Source: Mesostigma viride | Lineage: Eukaryota; Streptophyta; Mesostigmatophyceae; Mesostigmatales; Mesostigmataceae | DNA length: 64,000 nucleotides | Assembly (NCBI GenBank): GCA_009746045.1 | Contig: RPFO01000390.1 | Span: 5,001 to 69,000, forward strand | Reading direction: 5' to 3' | Shown here: piece after piece, positions 1-10,329 of the stretch | Numbering within the stretch: position 1 is the first letter of the stretch | How the letters are laid out: every line of letters begins with the position of its first letter | Notes under the pieces: generated by a model | Told to the model about the DNA's origin: nothing | The model's database searches: none | What the model saw: only the letters and a program-made list of their open reading frames with translations | Program-made: the position numbers and the translations under genes

Positions 1-530
1 TTCTGTTTGGCATCTAGGGCCGACCCAGCCCTGAGAAGATCTTGTTCCGCAACCTAGGCCCAAAATAACTAGTCCGAATCACACAAACTATCACAATTTC
101 ATACCCAAGTCCCGAAGTACGGACAAATCCCCAAATAAGTCCCGAAATGAGTCCTGAAGTCCAAAGGACGGTGAAAAAAAGCCAAAAGCACATTTTTTTT
201 CATTGTTGCGCCCGTTCGACGAAGGGTCGGGCCGCAACACCCATAACGGCCTTGCACAGAGGCTTGCCGAGGGACAGCGGCACTTGGCAGGACAAGAGCA
301 ATCAAAACCACACATCCCAAGAACAAGGAGAGCCAAGTGAGAGCACAAGACACCAAGGGCACAGCTACCTACCGAGGCGACAACACGCCTAGGTTGGGCC
401 TAGAGCCCTCTGTCTACACACCAGTAGCCTGAAAAGTACCACGGGTGGCCAAAAGCACCTCCAGGTACGCCTTGTGATGAGCAACATCAGCGGAGTTGTC
501 ATGCCTGTCGACATGGAGGAACACATCCTC
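1..530. other. No gene recognised
   Basis: I see no convincing gene here. Short open frames occur on both strands but none has a recognisable domain. The stretch near 90-170 repeats a short aagtcccgaa-like motif. Confidence 0.5.
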
Positions 531-1193
531 CTAGACGCCATCAGGATACATGCCGAGGAAAGCCAAGTAGTATCGATGTTGTGTCAGGACCACCTGTCCA
601 CGGGCCCAGTCAAGGAACCCACTCGGAAGGTGTCGCACCAAGGGCTCTGTCGACAGCATAAGGAGGGCGCGCAGGAGGAACCGATGGAAGACGAGCTCAC
701 CACGAGCAACGGAGGTGAGAAACAAGTCCAGGAAACGCTCCACGTTGCCGGGCCACAGACCCACGTGCCGGATCTCACGACCCTGCCAGCGACGCACGCA
801 CTGACGAGAGCCGAAAGTCGACGCGTGGTTACCCGTCGTACGCGGAGGCAGGAACCCACGCTCATCCAGCCCCTGACCCGGAAGGGGCGCAGGGCGACAA
901 GCATCCCACAGCAGGCCCGGCTGGATCCGCAGGGAGTACTGAGCACCAGCAGGAACAGGACGACTGAAGTACATGGCATCCGAGGGCTTGATCCACAGGG
1001 GCTGAGGATACACCCACTGTACATCGCCATAGGCATAGCAAGGGTCGTTAGCAGCACACGCCCAACGATATATGACCCTCTGCGCCCGCACCTCGCCATC
1101 AAACAAGGGATCGGCAAGCACCACCATATTAAACGGAGGCCTATCCGTCTCTATATGCCCCTTCTCCGGGATATGTGCTACATGTACTCCCAA
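531..1193 (-). pseudogene. Unrecognised protein remnant, minus strand
   Basis: An open frame of about 220 codons runs on the minus strand. Its composition (mixed hydrophobic, many Trp/Arg/Tyr) looks more like a folded protein than the overlapping plus-strand frame of 474-1214, which is rich in Thr/Arg/Gln. I recognise no domain. Its apparent first codons lie inside a 71-bp insertion at 1154-1224, so the printed start is artificial. The coding-like signal probably continued rightward towards 1224-1679 before the insertion. It sits beside chromovirus-tail fragments and may belong to an element rather than the host. Confidence 0.35.
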
Positions 1194-1224
1194 CGGAGTT
1201 ATGTTTCTAATTAATTAATTAATT
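1154..1224 (+). mobile_element. 71-bp micro-insert with TTAA-rich tail and 12-bp target duplication
   Basis: The insert begins TATGCCCCTTCTCC and ends in a run of AATTAATTAATT. It is flanked by perfect 12-bp direct repeats TATCCGTCTCTA at 1142-1153 and 1225-1236. Related copies occur near 42,089 and 59,521 (plus) and near 44,089 and 57,435 (minus). Variable-length target duplications and a simple-repeat tail suggest target-primed insertion like a SINE, although a small foldback MITE is not excluded. Confidence 0.6.
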
Positions 1225-1679
1225 TATCCGTCTCTAGTGGGAGGTTCCTCTCCTGAGGTAACGAGGATGCGTAGCGAAACTGAGACAATGCCACCGTGTT
1301 TGTAACTGCGCTGGCACGCACGAGGAAGAGCCACTGCCTGACAGAGGGCGGCGGACATGGCCAGTCCAGTGACCGCAACATCGGACACATGAGGATCTAG
1401 ATGGGCCACTGTCGGAAAACGCTCACGGTCTCCCGCGGACAACACACTGAGCACTTCTACCGCCCTGACATGCCGAAACTCTACCTCGCTAACACGCGTG
1501 ACCGAAGCTGAAGACGCCGCAACAAGAGCAACGCGCGGTCGGTGGATGTCGGCAGAGGCGGGCGCGACGGAAGAGGCGGTGGCGACAGGAGCGGCGACAG
1601 GGGAAGACGTTGTGGCCGGTCGGGCGGAGGTCCAATCAGCCATGGCCGAATCATACGTATCCTCGGTAGTGTCAAACAC
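1224..1679 (-). CDS. Ala/Ser/Val-rich hypothetical protein, minus strand
   Basis: This 151-codon frame starts MFDTTEDTYD, followed by an Ala/Pro/Ser/Thr-rich segment and a more mixed C-terminal half. No domain is recognised. It ends in the target duplication of the 71-bp insert at 1154-1224, so the stop is created by or lies next to that insertion. It adjoins the left arm of the 1681-2880 hairpin, whose arms encode a similar low-complexity tail, so it may be part of the same retroelement-derived protein. Confidence 0.35.
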   Translation of the reverse strand: MFDTTEDTYDSAMADWTSARPATTSSPVAAPVATASSVAPASADIHRPRVALVAASSASVTRVSEVEFRHVRAVEVLSVLSAGDRERFPTVAHLDPHVSDVAVTGLAMSAALCQAVALPRACQRSYKHGGIVSVSLRILVTSGEEPPTRDG

Positions 1680-2117
1680 CCACTAGACTCTCTATTTTTT
1701 ATTAGATTTTTATTGCTTTCCTCCGGATGACGAGGTAGTGGTAGATGATCACCCATGCGATCTCCTCCGAGCGTAGGAGTTTATGGAGCGCGAGGATGAG
1801 GTAGCCTCAGCTCCACCAGCCGTGGTTGCGGAGGTTCTATCTTCCATGCCCCTGACCGATCTTCCTCTGGACCTCGGGCGGCCGGGTTCCTCCGGGCCCG
1901 GGTCGTCGGTGACGGTCTCCTCGGTTGCAGAGTCTCTTCCTCCGCATGTTGACCCTGTTGTCGCCAGTCTCTCGACCTCCGTCGCGGAGATGCAAGCGCA
2001 AATCCAGGCGTTGTTGTCGGCATTCACTGCATTCGCTGTGGCACCTCCGTCCGTGGAGCCCTCCGTCGCGCAGCCAGCCGCCGACCCTCCGTCCGTGGTG
2101 TCCTCCGTCGCGCCTGC

Positions 2118-2777
2118 TCAGCCGGCCGCCGACCCTCTATCCGTGGAGCCCCCCGTCGACGCCTTGCCCAGATCTGGATGACGCTGAGGCTCGTCCGGCT
2201 GAGCAGGGGCGACGGAGGGAGCCACGGACGGAGCGACATCGGCCGGCTGAGCAGGCGCGACGGAGGGAGCAACGGACGGAGCGAGAGCGGCCGGCTGAGC
2301 AGGCGCGACGGAGGGAGCCACGGTCGGAGCGACAGCGGCCGGCTGAGCAGGCGCGACGGAGGGAGCCACGGACGGAGCGACAGCGGCCGGCTGAGCAGGC
2401 GCGACGGAGGGCTCCACGGACAGAGGGTCGGCGGCCGGCTGAGCAGGCGCGACGGAGGACACCACGGACGGAGGGTCGGCGGCTGGCTGCGCGACGGAGG
2501 GCTCCACGGACGGAGGTGCCACAGCGAATGCAGTGAATGCCGACAACAACGCCTGGATTTGCGCTTGCATCTCCGCGACGGAGGTCGAGAGACTGGCGAC
2601 AACAGGGTCAACATGCGGAGGAAGAGACTCTGCAACCGAGGAGACCGTCAACGACGACCCGGGCCCGGAGGAACCCGGCCGCCCGAGGTCCAGAGGAAGA
2701 TCGGTCAGGGGCATGGAAGATAGAACCTCCGCAACCACGGCTGGTGGAGCTGAGGCTACCTCATCCTCGCGCTCCAT
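2118..2777 (-). pseudogene. Pro/Ala/Val-rich chromovirus tail peptide
   Basis: The 219-codon frame starts MEREDEVASAPPAV. After about 110 residues of mixed sequence it enters a repeat of 16 residues of the type PSVAPSVAPAQPAAVA, matching the 48-bp DNA units. A shorter opposite copy (1783-2181, plus) lies in the other hairpin arm. Upstream in the same frame is DDEVVVDDHPCDLLRA and then a TAG stop. The same text is read without that stop at 3862-4074. I infer a fragment of the chromovirus polyprotein tail; its function is unknown. Confidence 0.5.
2195..2410. repeat. 48-bp tandem repeat array
   Basis: About four to five copies of a GC-rich 48-bp unit containing gagcaggcgcgacggag form the loop of the 1681-2880 hairpin. 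The period is a multiple of three, so the minus-strand frame stays open and encodes a 16-residue Pro/Ala/Val repeat. Confidence 0.85.
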
Positions 2778-2875
2778 AAACTCCTACGCTCGGAGGAGAT
2801 CGCATGGGTGATCATCTACCACCACCTCGTCATCCGGAGGAAAGCAATAAAAATCTAATAAAAATTAGAGAGTCT

Positions 2876-3020
2876 AGTGGCCCATAGAGATGTAAAAAGG
2901 GGCGCGGCACTCAACGCCAGTATAAGGTTAATTAAGTGGATGTATGCTCGTGGTGAGGTAGATAGGGTGTGGTACACCGAGTCGGAGTTAGATGGATGTA
3001 GTCGCCTCCTGCAGGAGTAC
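2876..3020 (+). pseudogene. Inverted partial copy of the chromodomain exon
   Basis: This segment is the reverse complement of about 4222-4375 with small changes, including an inserted TTAA-like stretch. It encodes pieces of the same chromodomain (KWMYARGEVDRVWYTESELD). It is cut off after the QEYKNL-like end and followed by unrelated sequence, so it is a broken duplicate. Confidence 0.7.
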
Positions 3021-3206
3021 AAAAACCTGCACAACCTCTAGTTGTTTTCCTTCCTTGCCTTATGTTAGTTCCTCTGGCTGTGGGTCGGTTGGTTGTCCCC
3101 CGCCCTCCGCAGCCATCATGTCAGACTACGTCCCTCCGTCTCCTCCGTCCGGCCGAGACCAAGCGGATTTTCGCGAGGTGTTACCGGGCCGCTGGTTGTC
3201 CCGGTA

Positions 3207-3432
3207 CAGTCATTCACGCCTTAAGTTGGGTTGGCTTAAGTTGTGTTCACGCCTTAAGTTGGGTCGAACAGGATTTAGGCATTCTAAGTTCAAAGTAGTT
3301 AATAATAGTATGTTTTAGTATCTTTAGTTCAAATAAGTATAATTTAGTAGAGTCATTCACGCCTTAAGTTGGGTTCACGCCTTAAGTTGGGTTGACACCA
3401 CAAAAACCTCGAACTTAAGGCGTGAATGACTG
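3207..3432. mobile_element. 226-bp mariner-like MITE
   Basis: Terminal inverted repeats of about 20 bp begin CAGTCATTCACGCCTTAAG at 3207 and are mirrored up to 3432. Each end is flanked by TA (3205-3206 and 3433-3434). CAGT ends and a TA duplication are the signature of Tc1/mariner derivatives. The sub-terminal ttcacgccttaagttggg motif is repeated internally. No coding capacity is present. A GTAC duplication is an alternative reading of the same junctions. Confidence 0.75.
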
Positions 3433-3439
3433 TACTGTA

Positions 3440-4260
3440 CTCCTGGTGGGCGGCTGTATGGACCCCTGCCTCCCGGCCAGGCGGCGCTGGTGTGGCATGC
3501 CCTATTCACCCTCAGGTGGTACGGGGCCGCCCCTCCGCCCGTAGAGGATACGCTTGCCCTCCACTCCTTCGACGACACATGTACCTGCCTCCTCGGTTGT
3601 TCCTCGGACCGTCGGGCACGGGCACAGATTGCAGCTGTCCTTGCGGGGCCCTTCGTGTTCGCGTACCTTTCGATCCCGGAGCAGCGCCAATCCATCGGTG
3701 CGTTTTTTTGTTGCGTTCCTCCGGATAACGAGGTGGTGGTAGATGATCACCCCTGCGATCTCCTCCGTGGAGCTGAGGCTGCCTCATCCTCGCGCTCCAT
3801 AAACTCTACCGCTCGGAGGAGATACGAGCTGAGGCTGCCTCATCCTCGCGCTCCATAAACTCTACCGCTCGGAGGAGATACGAGCTGAGGCTGCCTCATC
3901 CTCGCGCTCCATAAACTCTACCGCTCGGAGGAGATCGCAGGGGTGATCATCTACCACCACCTCGTTATCCGGAGGATCGCAACAAAAAAACGCACCGATG
4001 GATTGGCGCTTCTCTGGGGTCGACAGGTACGCGAACGCGCGGGGCCAAGCAAGGACAGCTGCAATCTGTGCCAATGCCGGACAGTCCGAGGAACAACCGA
4101 GGAGGCAGGTACCTGTGTCGTCGAAGGAGTGGAGGGCAATCGTATCCTCTGCGGGCGGAGGGGCGGCCCCGTACTAGCTGAGGGTGAATAGGGCATGCCG
4201 GACCGGCGCTGCCTGGCTGGGAGGCAGGTTTTTGTACTCCTGCAGGAGGCGGCTACATCC
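3440..4260. repeat. Second hairpin from the chromovirus tail
   Basis: Positions about 3440-3765 recur inverted at about 3926-4260. Both arms encode the peptide that follows the chromodomain (HALFTL..., RAQIAAVLA, IGAFFCC, DNEVVVDDHPCDLL). The loop consists of 61-bp repeats. With 1681-2880 it shows that the 3' end of this retroelement was inverted and duplicated at least twice. Confidence 0.8.
3766..3925. repeat. 61-bp tandem repeat, about 2.6 copies
   Basis: The unit contains gagctgaggctgcctcatcc and ctctaccgctcggaggagat. It is repeated almost without change and fills the loop between the arms of the 3440-4260 inverted repeat. Confidence 0.85.
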
Positions 4261-4440
4261 ATCTAACTCCGACTCGGTGTACCACACCCTATCTACCTCA
4301 CCCCGAGCATACATCCACTTAAACTTATACTGGCGTTGAGTGCCGAGGCCCCTTTTTACATCTCTATGGGCCACTATACACTCTACCTCATGTTCTACCT
4401 CGCCAGTATCAGGGTTATGTTCAAGAGGGGCGGGAGCTAA
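4174..4440 (-). pseudogene. Chromodomain at the C-terminus of Pol
   Basis: On the minus strand the reading EVEHEVECIVAHRDVKRG, then QYKFKWMYARGEVDRVWYT, then ESELDGCSRLLQEY follows the chromodomain pattern: an initial E-V-E strand, a K-W core, and a W-x-x-x-x-L helix leading to a final LL-EY. Chromodomains at the integrase C-terminus define chromoviruses and direct integration to chromatin marks. It is out of frame with the upstream integrase tail (4480-4779), so a frameshift separates them. An ATG-initiated open frame covers only 4174-4374. Confidence 0.75.
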
Positions 4441-4479
4441 TTCTTTACCAGCAAAGGTGCTCTGGTATTAGAGTTTTAG

Positions 4480-4779
4480 CTAACTCATGTGAAAAGAACG
4501 GGAGTGTGTCTGCCAAGAGGAGGGAATATCTACTTCATAGAGGAAATTACCTACTCTAGAAAGCACACGCAAGGGACCAAGGAAGGCAGGCCTAAGCTTC
4601 ACCTTCAGCTCAGCCTCAGACTTGTGAGCAAAACGGCCAACACGAGGGCCTTCTACCAATACGAGGTCTCCTACTTCTATTTTTGGAGCTCTTCTATCTA
4701 GTGAGGCACGCAACCTATATAAGTATTTGGCCTGTGCCTTGTGGTATCCTTCGATGGCCTGGTCATGAGCGTTTTTCAT
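4480..4779 (-). pseudogene. Integrase C-terminal region (chromovirus)
   Basis: This 99-codon frame contains VGDLVLVEG near residue 37 and KLRPAFLGPLRVLSRVGN near residue 60. These match the small beta-barrel that follows the integrase core in Ty3/gypsy elements and ends in a G-P-F/L type motif. It is one frame away from both the core (4781-5785) and the chromodomain. Confidence 0.8.
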
Positions 4780-4780
4780 C

Positions 4781-5785
4781 TTAGACAGTGCTCAACTCAT
4801 GAACACCAGCAATTGTTTCACGAGACACGGTATCCTTATCACGGAGAGGACTAGCCGAAAGAGAGGTGGGAGTCAAGGGTTTACGACCAGTGTCAAGGAA
4901 GAAAGGGGTCAATCCATGCGCAGCTTGAGGACAGTTGTTCAAGGAAAACCCAACCAAACATAGGTAATCTTCCCAGTCACTATCAGACCCATTTACATAA
5001 TGTCTGAGGGCTTCTTCTACCACTCTATTTAATCGCTCTACTAGGTGTGAGGAGGAGAAATGGTACGCAGTGCCAAACATCACTTTAGTACCAATAGCAG
5101 CAAAGAACTCTGTCCAAAAGTCCGAGGTAAACAGCTTGTCCTTATCGGAGAAAAACTGCCTGCTCAACCCATGGTAACGATAAACGTTTTGAAGGTACAA
5201 CTGAGCACAGTCACGAGCAGTAATCTCCAAGGGACAAGGAACAAGGTGACAACGTCTAGTAAGGCGGTCTACAAACACGAGGATCTGCGCATTGCATTTG
5301 GCATTCTTTTTAAAGGGGCCCACAAAATCCATCATAATGGAATCCCAAGGCATTATAGGATCAGGGAGGGTACGAGGTTCTGCTATCTGACCCACATTAC
5401 TAGGTTTCATCTCCTGGCATGATTGACAAGTCCTAACATATTCATCCACGTCACTGCGGAGGGAAGGCCATAAGTATGAACGGGTTACTAAGTCTCGCAC
5501 ACGCTTCCCGCCCTGGTGAGCAGCTATATTATGTAACTCAAACAACAAGGACGAGCGGCATACAGGGGGAACATACAAACGCCATTGCGGAGGATTATCT
5601 TTTAACAGCACATAGAAGAAACCACCCACGAACTTGCACGGATACTTCCCAAATTGCCGAGGGTGTGAGGATATTGCGGCTAAGGCCTCTGGCTCCGTGG
5701 CCGTAAACCTACTAATAAGACGCTCTAAGTCTGACTTAGGGGTAGCTACTGAGGTATCTATAGAAGGTTTGAACAAGTCACCCAC
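4781..5785 (-). pseudogene. Integrase core (chromovirus)
   Basis: The 334-codon frame carries the HHCC zinc-binding domain (H85, H90, C120, C123) and a DDE core (D153 in MMDFVGP, D214 in FFSDKDKLF, E250 in HLVERLNR). Spacing between the last two acidic residues is 35 residues, as expected for retroviral-type integrases. It would join element cDNA to the host chromosome. All catalytic residues are present in this piece, but flanking frames are broken, so it is scored as part of a dead element. Confidence 0.9.
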
Positions 5786-5991
5786 AACTTTGCCAAAAAG
5801 GAGAGGTGGACCAGTAGGAATTACACTGTCGTACGACTTCCCGCTCTAGTAGAAACATGACTAAGAGGCACAGAAATTTTATTTGTATCCTCCCCCCCCA
5901 GAGAGATAACACGTGTGCCCTCACACGGACGAGAGAGGCCCACATGAGAGAGGAGATCAGGGAAGCGAGCTGAGGTGTGAAAAAGGTAGGA

Positions 5992-6405
5992 TTACTGCTC
6001 ATCTTGAGGAAAGTCACCATAAGGAGAAATACCAGGAGGGGTAGGCACAAGGGTGGTGTTGAGGACATCTAAGTCCTCGAAAAAGGAGTAATCAGGACGT
6101 CTGGAAAGGGCATCGAGCAGATAATTATTCACACCCTTAACATACTGAAGTTTGAAGGGGGCGAATTGTGCTAAGAATTCCATCCAGCGAGCCTGCCTAG
6201 GAGTAAGGTTAGGTTGAGAGAGAAGGTGCGTGAGGGGACGATGATCTGTCTGTATGCCTAAATGGTAGGGATCTAATTCACAAGGCTCGTTCACACAAAC
6301 ATCAAATTGAGCACCTTTCAGAAAATGTTGCCATGTGTGACAGCAATATACCACTGCCAACAATTCTTGTTGATGGACGGGATAATTGCGTCTAGCAGGA
6401 AGCAT
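5992..6405 (-). pseudogene. RNase H domain (chromovirus)
   Basis: The 137-codon frame includes NYPVHQQELLAVV, then TDHRPLTHLLSQPNLTPRQ, then ARWMEFLAQF and a DALSRRPD end. This is the standard Ty3/gypsy RNase H. It supplies the catalytic E of Q-E-L-L, the D of T-D-H-R and the last D of DALSR. The first catalytic D segment near 6479-6540 (LATDGSH) is separated from it by a stop. The domain removes template RNA during reverse transcription. Confidence 0.85.
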
Positions 6406-6478
6406 AGTTCTAGAAATAACTCAATTGGCTGTAAACCATGGCCCTGATCTTGGAGGAGAACACCCCCAATGGCTACCA

Positions 6479-6933
6479 TCAATGGCTACCGTCAGTAGCT
6501 AATACAAACGGTTTCGAGGTATCTGGGAAGATGAGGACCGGAGGAGAAAGTAAAAGAGACTTGAGGGTTGTAAAGGCTTGCTCGCACTCAGGGGTCCAAA
6601 CAAAAGGAATATCCTTCTTCAGCAGATGGTTAATAAGAGCCGTGATAGTCGCGAACCGAGGAATAAAACGTCTATAATAGGAGGCAAGACCAAGGAAGCT
6701 GCGTACACTTTTGACATCCGTAGGCACTGGCCAATCTTGGATGGAATTAGTTTTATCAGGATCGGTAGCAACACCTTTATCAGATAGGACGTGACCGAGG
6801 AAAGGAACACACGACCAGACCGCATTTTAGCTCGCCTAGCCCACAAGGAATTAGCAGCCATAATATCTAGAACCTTTTTGAGGTCCGCGAGATGGGTTTC
6901 AAAGTCAGGGGAATAAATGAGGATTAAGATCAC
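6479..6933 (-). pseudogene. RT thumb/connection segment (chromovirus)
   Basis: Two overlapping frames read ILIYSPDFETHLADLKKVLD (near 6,900) and PTDVKSVRSFLGLASYYRRFI followed by CEQAFTTLKSLL (6479-6727). These are the classical Ty3/gypsy segments downstream of the YVDD box. A frameshift near 6,730-6,830 separates them. The YVDD box itself lies beyond an insertion, at about 7,670. Confidence 0.85.
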
Positions 6934-6934
6934 T

Positions 6935-7660
6935 CAGCTCCCAAGAAGACCAGCATTTGATTGAATACAATAAGTGGAGCCCTGCCACAAATGCAGCAGT
7001 TAACAGTGGCCTTAAGGTTTCTCAATCCGCACGCGGAAGCAAGAAGCCTTCAGGGTGGGAGGGAGGGGAAAGAAACAATTGCGGATCCTTGCCTGCCTAG
7101 CTTGCTTAAGGCATGGCCCGCCGACACACAAGCTGACATCATCCTAAATTAATTAACACCGGCATGCGTCACACACCGGCCTGAACAGTGCTGAAAACGC
7201 CACTACAAACAGCGTGGCCACGCACCCCCAGGCTAGTGCGTTAACCGTACAGGTAGTTGTACAAGGTTCCCAAGACTGACAAACATAAAACTCGCCCATC
7301 GACCCCTTGGGCCGGTCCGAATCCACTATACAATAATTAATCACGACTCACTAAATAACCCAAATCAGCCAAAGATTCGGTAAGCAACCAGCCGACCCTA
7401 CAGGTCCCCACCTAACCTCAGCTGGTGCAACCAAACACGAATCTTTGCAAGTGAAGTCGTATAAAACCTACAATTAATTCTCTCGGACCGCTAATTAATA
7501 GCCACCGACCCTTATAAACAACCGGGTCATCCAAGGAAAATTCGGGCGAGCAGGAAACCCTTTGTACAGATCGAATTAGTCAGCCCATGTCGCAGGCAGC
7601 CTTCCACATCCAGGCCAAGGCATGGCGGCCTTATCTTTCCCGCATGCGTTAATTAAACTA
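6935..7660. mobile_element. About 720-bp insertion in the RT gene
   Basis: The RT is interrupted directly after YVDDI. Coding resumes with ILIYSPDF on the far side of this segment. The insert has no recognisable gene. Ends near 6935 and 7660 show no clear terminal inverted repeat, and only a 3-bp ATC could serve as a target duplication. The class is undetermined. Confidence 0.6.
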
Positions 7661-7663
7661 TAT

Positions 7664-8439
7664 TCAGAGAAAACCGATATCGTCTACATAAGCTTGAGCG
7701 CAAGCACGATCATGTTCAGAGATGTGTACAGAGGAAAAGGTAGGATCCTTGAGGTCGGAGGAGACTTGAGGTAGGTGTGAGGTACCAATGACGGGTCTGA
7801 GGATGTCATTCATAAGCATCTGGAAGGAGGGAGAGTTGCATAAACCCATTGCAGCAACCCTAAACTGATAATGTCCGAAAGGGGTGGCAAAGGCAGTTTT
7901 GTGACAGTCTAATGGCGCTATTCTCAACTGCCAAAACCCATCCGCACAATCAAGGACATTGAAACAAGAGGAACCCTTAACGTTATTAAAAATATCGTCT
8001 ATTCTAGGCAAGGGGTATTTAGATTTTACAGTTATGTCATTTAATTTACGATAATCAGTAACTGGGCGAAATTTGCCATTGGGCTAGCAAAAGGGACTAG
8101 CAAAACACCAGCGGAATATGGGGAATTACTGGGTTCTATCAAACCTGCATCTAAAAGGTCTACGAGGATCTGTTTTAATTCTCTAAGCTCTGTAGGGCCC
8201 ATTCTATACATAGGAGAGTGAGTAGGAACAGCACCATCTTTAATCACAACACGATGCAAAACATGACGCGGAGGAGGGTATGAGGGGGTCTTTTCTTCAA
8301 AAACCTTAGAGGAATCAATAACAGCCATGTAGCGGGCTAACTCAGTTTTATCAAACCCAGCTCCTATTGCATTGGGTGTGTTAGGATCTACTCCAACATT
8401 ATTTATAGGTATTTCTTGTATTTCCAATTGGAGGAACAT
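7664..8439 (-). pseudogene. Reverse transcriptase core (chromovirus)
   Basis: From right to left on the minus strand I read SPMYRMGPTELRELKQ, then LIEPSNSPYSAGVLLV, then after a frameshift near 8,085 KFRPVTDYRKLN, then CADGFWQLRI, then FGHYQFRVAAMGLCNSPS and finally AYVDDI. These are the ordered RT motifs of Ty3/gypsy elements, including the catalytic YVDD. A segment of about 30 residues rich in Ser/His precedes YVDD and is unusually long. The gene is split by the 6935-7660 insertion. Confidence 0.9.
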
Positions 8440-8492
8440 GCATAATAAATATCCATTTTCCTTTAGTTCTGCCCGTAATTCGTCTTTCGTTA

Positions 8493-9020
8493 TTAGGGCA
8501 CAGATATGCTACGCGTAGGAGGAGGCTGAGTAGGAGGCGGGTGAGTAATATCCACCAAGGAACGGTTTTCCACCTTATAGTGTCGTTCAGGCACCCAATA
8601 AGAATTGTCAGGGAACCAGATAACCATAGTGCCATAATTAATGGTGATTTTATGGTCTTGATGCCAAGTTAAGCCCAACAACATATCAGCAGTCGTTATA
8701 AGACCTGTGGTCGCCACTAATTTAATCTGGCGACCCTGAATGAGGAGTGATAAGGATACAGTCCAAGGAGAGTGACCGGTGCGACCATCAGCATAGTTAA
8801 ATGTCACAGGAGAGGCCTGAGGGATAGCTACTAACCCTAGTCTCCTAACAAGGGCCTCGCTCACAAAGGAGCTGGCAGCCCCACTGTCTACGAGGAGAGA
8901 AACATTGAGGATATCATGAGGATGCAAAAAAGGGTCTATCACGTTAGTAGGAACGGTAAGGCCACCATTTAAAAACATCGAAGGACGAACACGGAGGGGT
9001 GCAGAGGATCCAGTATCCAC
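8493..9020 (-). pseudogene. Aspartic protease domain (chromovirus)
   Basis: The 175-codon frame has LLVDSGAASSFVSEALVRRL with the catalytic D45-S46-G47, followed by a LLGLTWHQDH-like turn, as in Ty3/gypsy proteases. It would mature the Gag-Pol polyprotein. It lies between the gag zinc knuckle and the RT. Confidence 0.85.
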
Positions 9021-9106
9021 AATAGTGACAAAAACAGGTAAACAAAAATTTTCTGAGCTTGGGATACTAGCTGAGGACCTGACCAGGCTACCCCCCGCTG
9101 ACAGGT

Positions 9107-9559
9107 CTACTGTTTTCCCTCCCCCCCCACATCATCCAAGTGAACGAACCCTGGAGGAAACCCCGGTGAGAAAGCCATTGCTGGAGAATCGCGAGGGTAC
9201 TGAGAGGGGACGGCATCCTGATCAAAATGGGGATTCACTAAGGAGCGTGTCTGTACAGCATTTAACCTAGAGGGTTGAGGAGCAGAAGAGGAACGACCTG
9301 AGGGTGGGCGAAGGGGAGAGGCCCGCTGAGGAGTACGAGGGGGGCGGGCATTGGGATGAGGGGGGGCACTAGAAAGAAATTTGGGGCACTCCCTCTTAAG
9401 ATGGCCCACCTCATGACAGTGATAACACGTGATGTGAGACACATCCAATGCAGATATATCTGTAACACAAATATCTGATTCTTCTACATATGCCTCTCTT
9501 TCTTCAGGAGTGAGGACAAGGTTATGGACCCTAGTACGGACAGGAGCAGGAGCATACAT
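9107..9559 (-). pseudogene. Gag C-terminus with CCHC zinc knuckle
   Basis: The frame contains CYHCHEVGHLKREC (9386-9427), a perfect C-x2-C-x4-H-x4-C nucleocapsid knuckle. A Pro/Arg/Ser-rich tail follows. It would package the RNA genome. Upstream gag frames (to 10,313) are offset, showing frameshifts near 9,650-9,725. Confidence 0.9.
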
Positions 9560-9724
9560 AAAATCAGCAACACGGAGGAGATGGGTACGAACAGCAGCCA
9601 GAGGAAGGTCACGAAAACGATAGGCAGAAAACTGTTTCTTAACTTCGCGCTAGAGGTTTTTATTAAAACCTTGCAGGAAGCGAGCAATGGCTTCCACACC
9701 CGAGAGGTCTCGAATGCGTTCCAT

Positions 9725-10313
9725 CTAGGCATCAAATTCCCGTTGGTATTCGAGTTTTATTGCCTTGCTCGAGGGATCCAAAGCGAAGGCGCTCTTGCCA
9801 GTTAGCACTGGAGGCACTACATGATTTTCCAATCTCCTAAACAATTCTGCTACTGAGTTAGGGTATGCATGTGACGCGAGGGACTCACATTGAATAAGGG
9901 TGACAAGGGCAGGAGCCACACAGGTGGTAAGGTAATGAGGGACGAGAACAACATCAGGGAGTTTCCACCTATAATATTGTTCCCAAGAGGCCGTCTGCTG
10001 AGTGAGGAGCATAACAAAGGTGAAAAACTGCTGAGGAGTGGAACTAGTATCTAACTGAGGCACACTAGCAAAGGTGGGAAGGGAAGGGGGCTCAGATCGA
10101 TGCACGAGAAGGATCAGTTTTATCCGTAGGCCCACTCTTTTCCACATGCGCATACTCAGGCAGTAACCAGTTATCAGGAGCAGGATAGGTCTTAGGAAGA
10201 GGAAGTGAGGGCACCACAGAGTCAGGGTGGTGACCAGAGGTGTGAGGAACAGTATAAGCTTCTCTGATTGTGGAATAAGAAAAATGATCACAGTTTTTAT
10301 CATGGAGAGGCAT
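9725..10313 (-). pseudogene. Gag N-terminal and capsid-like region
   Basis: The likely start is the ATG at 10,313 (MPLHDKNCDHFSYS). That frame stops near 10,092 and the sequence continues in another frame with FASVPQLDTSSTPQQFF, then TASWEQYYRW, then FRRLENHVVPP. The region has the helical character of retrotransposon capsids and lies just upstream of the CCHC knuckle. Identification rests mainly on position. Confidence 0.65.
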
Positions 10314-10329
10314 GGTGCTGAAATCCTAT

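Larger units (their letters stand above)
1681..2880. repeat. Inverted repeat with about 480-bp arms
   Basis: Positions 1681-2160 are repeated in reverse complement at about 2402-2880, with few differences. The spacer is an array of 48-bp units. Both arms encode the same peptide, beginning MEREDEVASAPPAV, from opposite strands. At the outer ends both arms terminate in a shared agagtctagtg-type sequence. The peptide follows the chromodomain tail encoded at 3862-4374, so this hairpin is built from the 3' end of the adjacent chromovirus. Confidence 0.85.
4174..10313 (-). mobile_element. Decayed Ty3/gypsy chromovirus
   Basis: Read on the minus strand, the order is gag with a CCHC knuckle, aspartic protease, reverse transcriptase, RNase H, integrase and chromodomain, which is the Ty3/gypsy order. 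Multiple frameshifts and a roughly 720-bp insertion in the RT show that it is dead. I could not delimit the LTRs: the 3' side runs into scrambled hairpins (1681-4260), and the 5' leader near 10,330-10,500 has a relative at 37,680-38,040 in the opposite orientation. Confidence 0.9.

Noticed and set aside
474-1214. 246-residue plus-strand frame
   Set aside because: Its composition looks like the shadow of the opposite strand, and it ends in the 71-bp insertion. The minus-strand frame is more protein-like.
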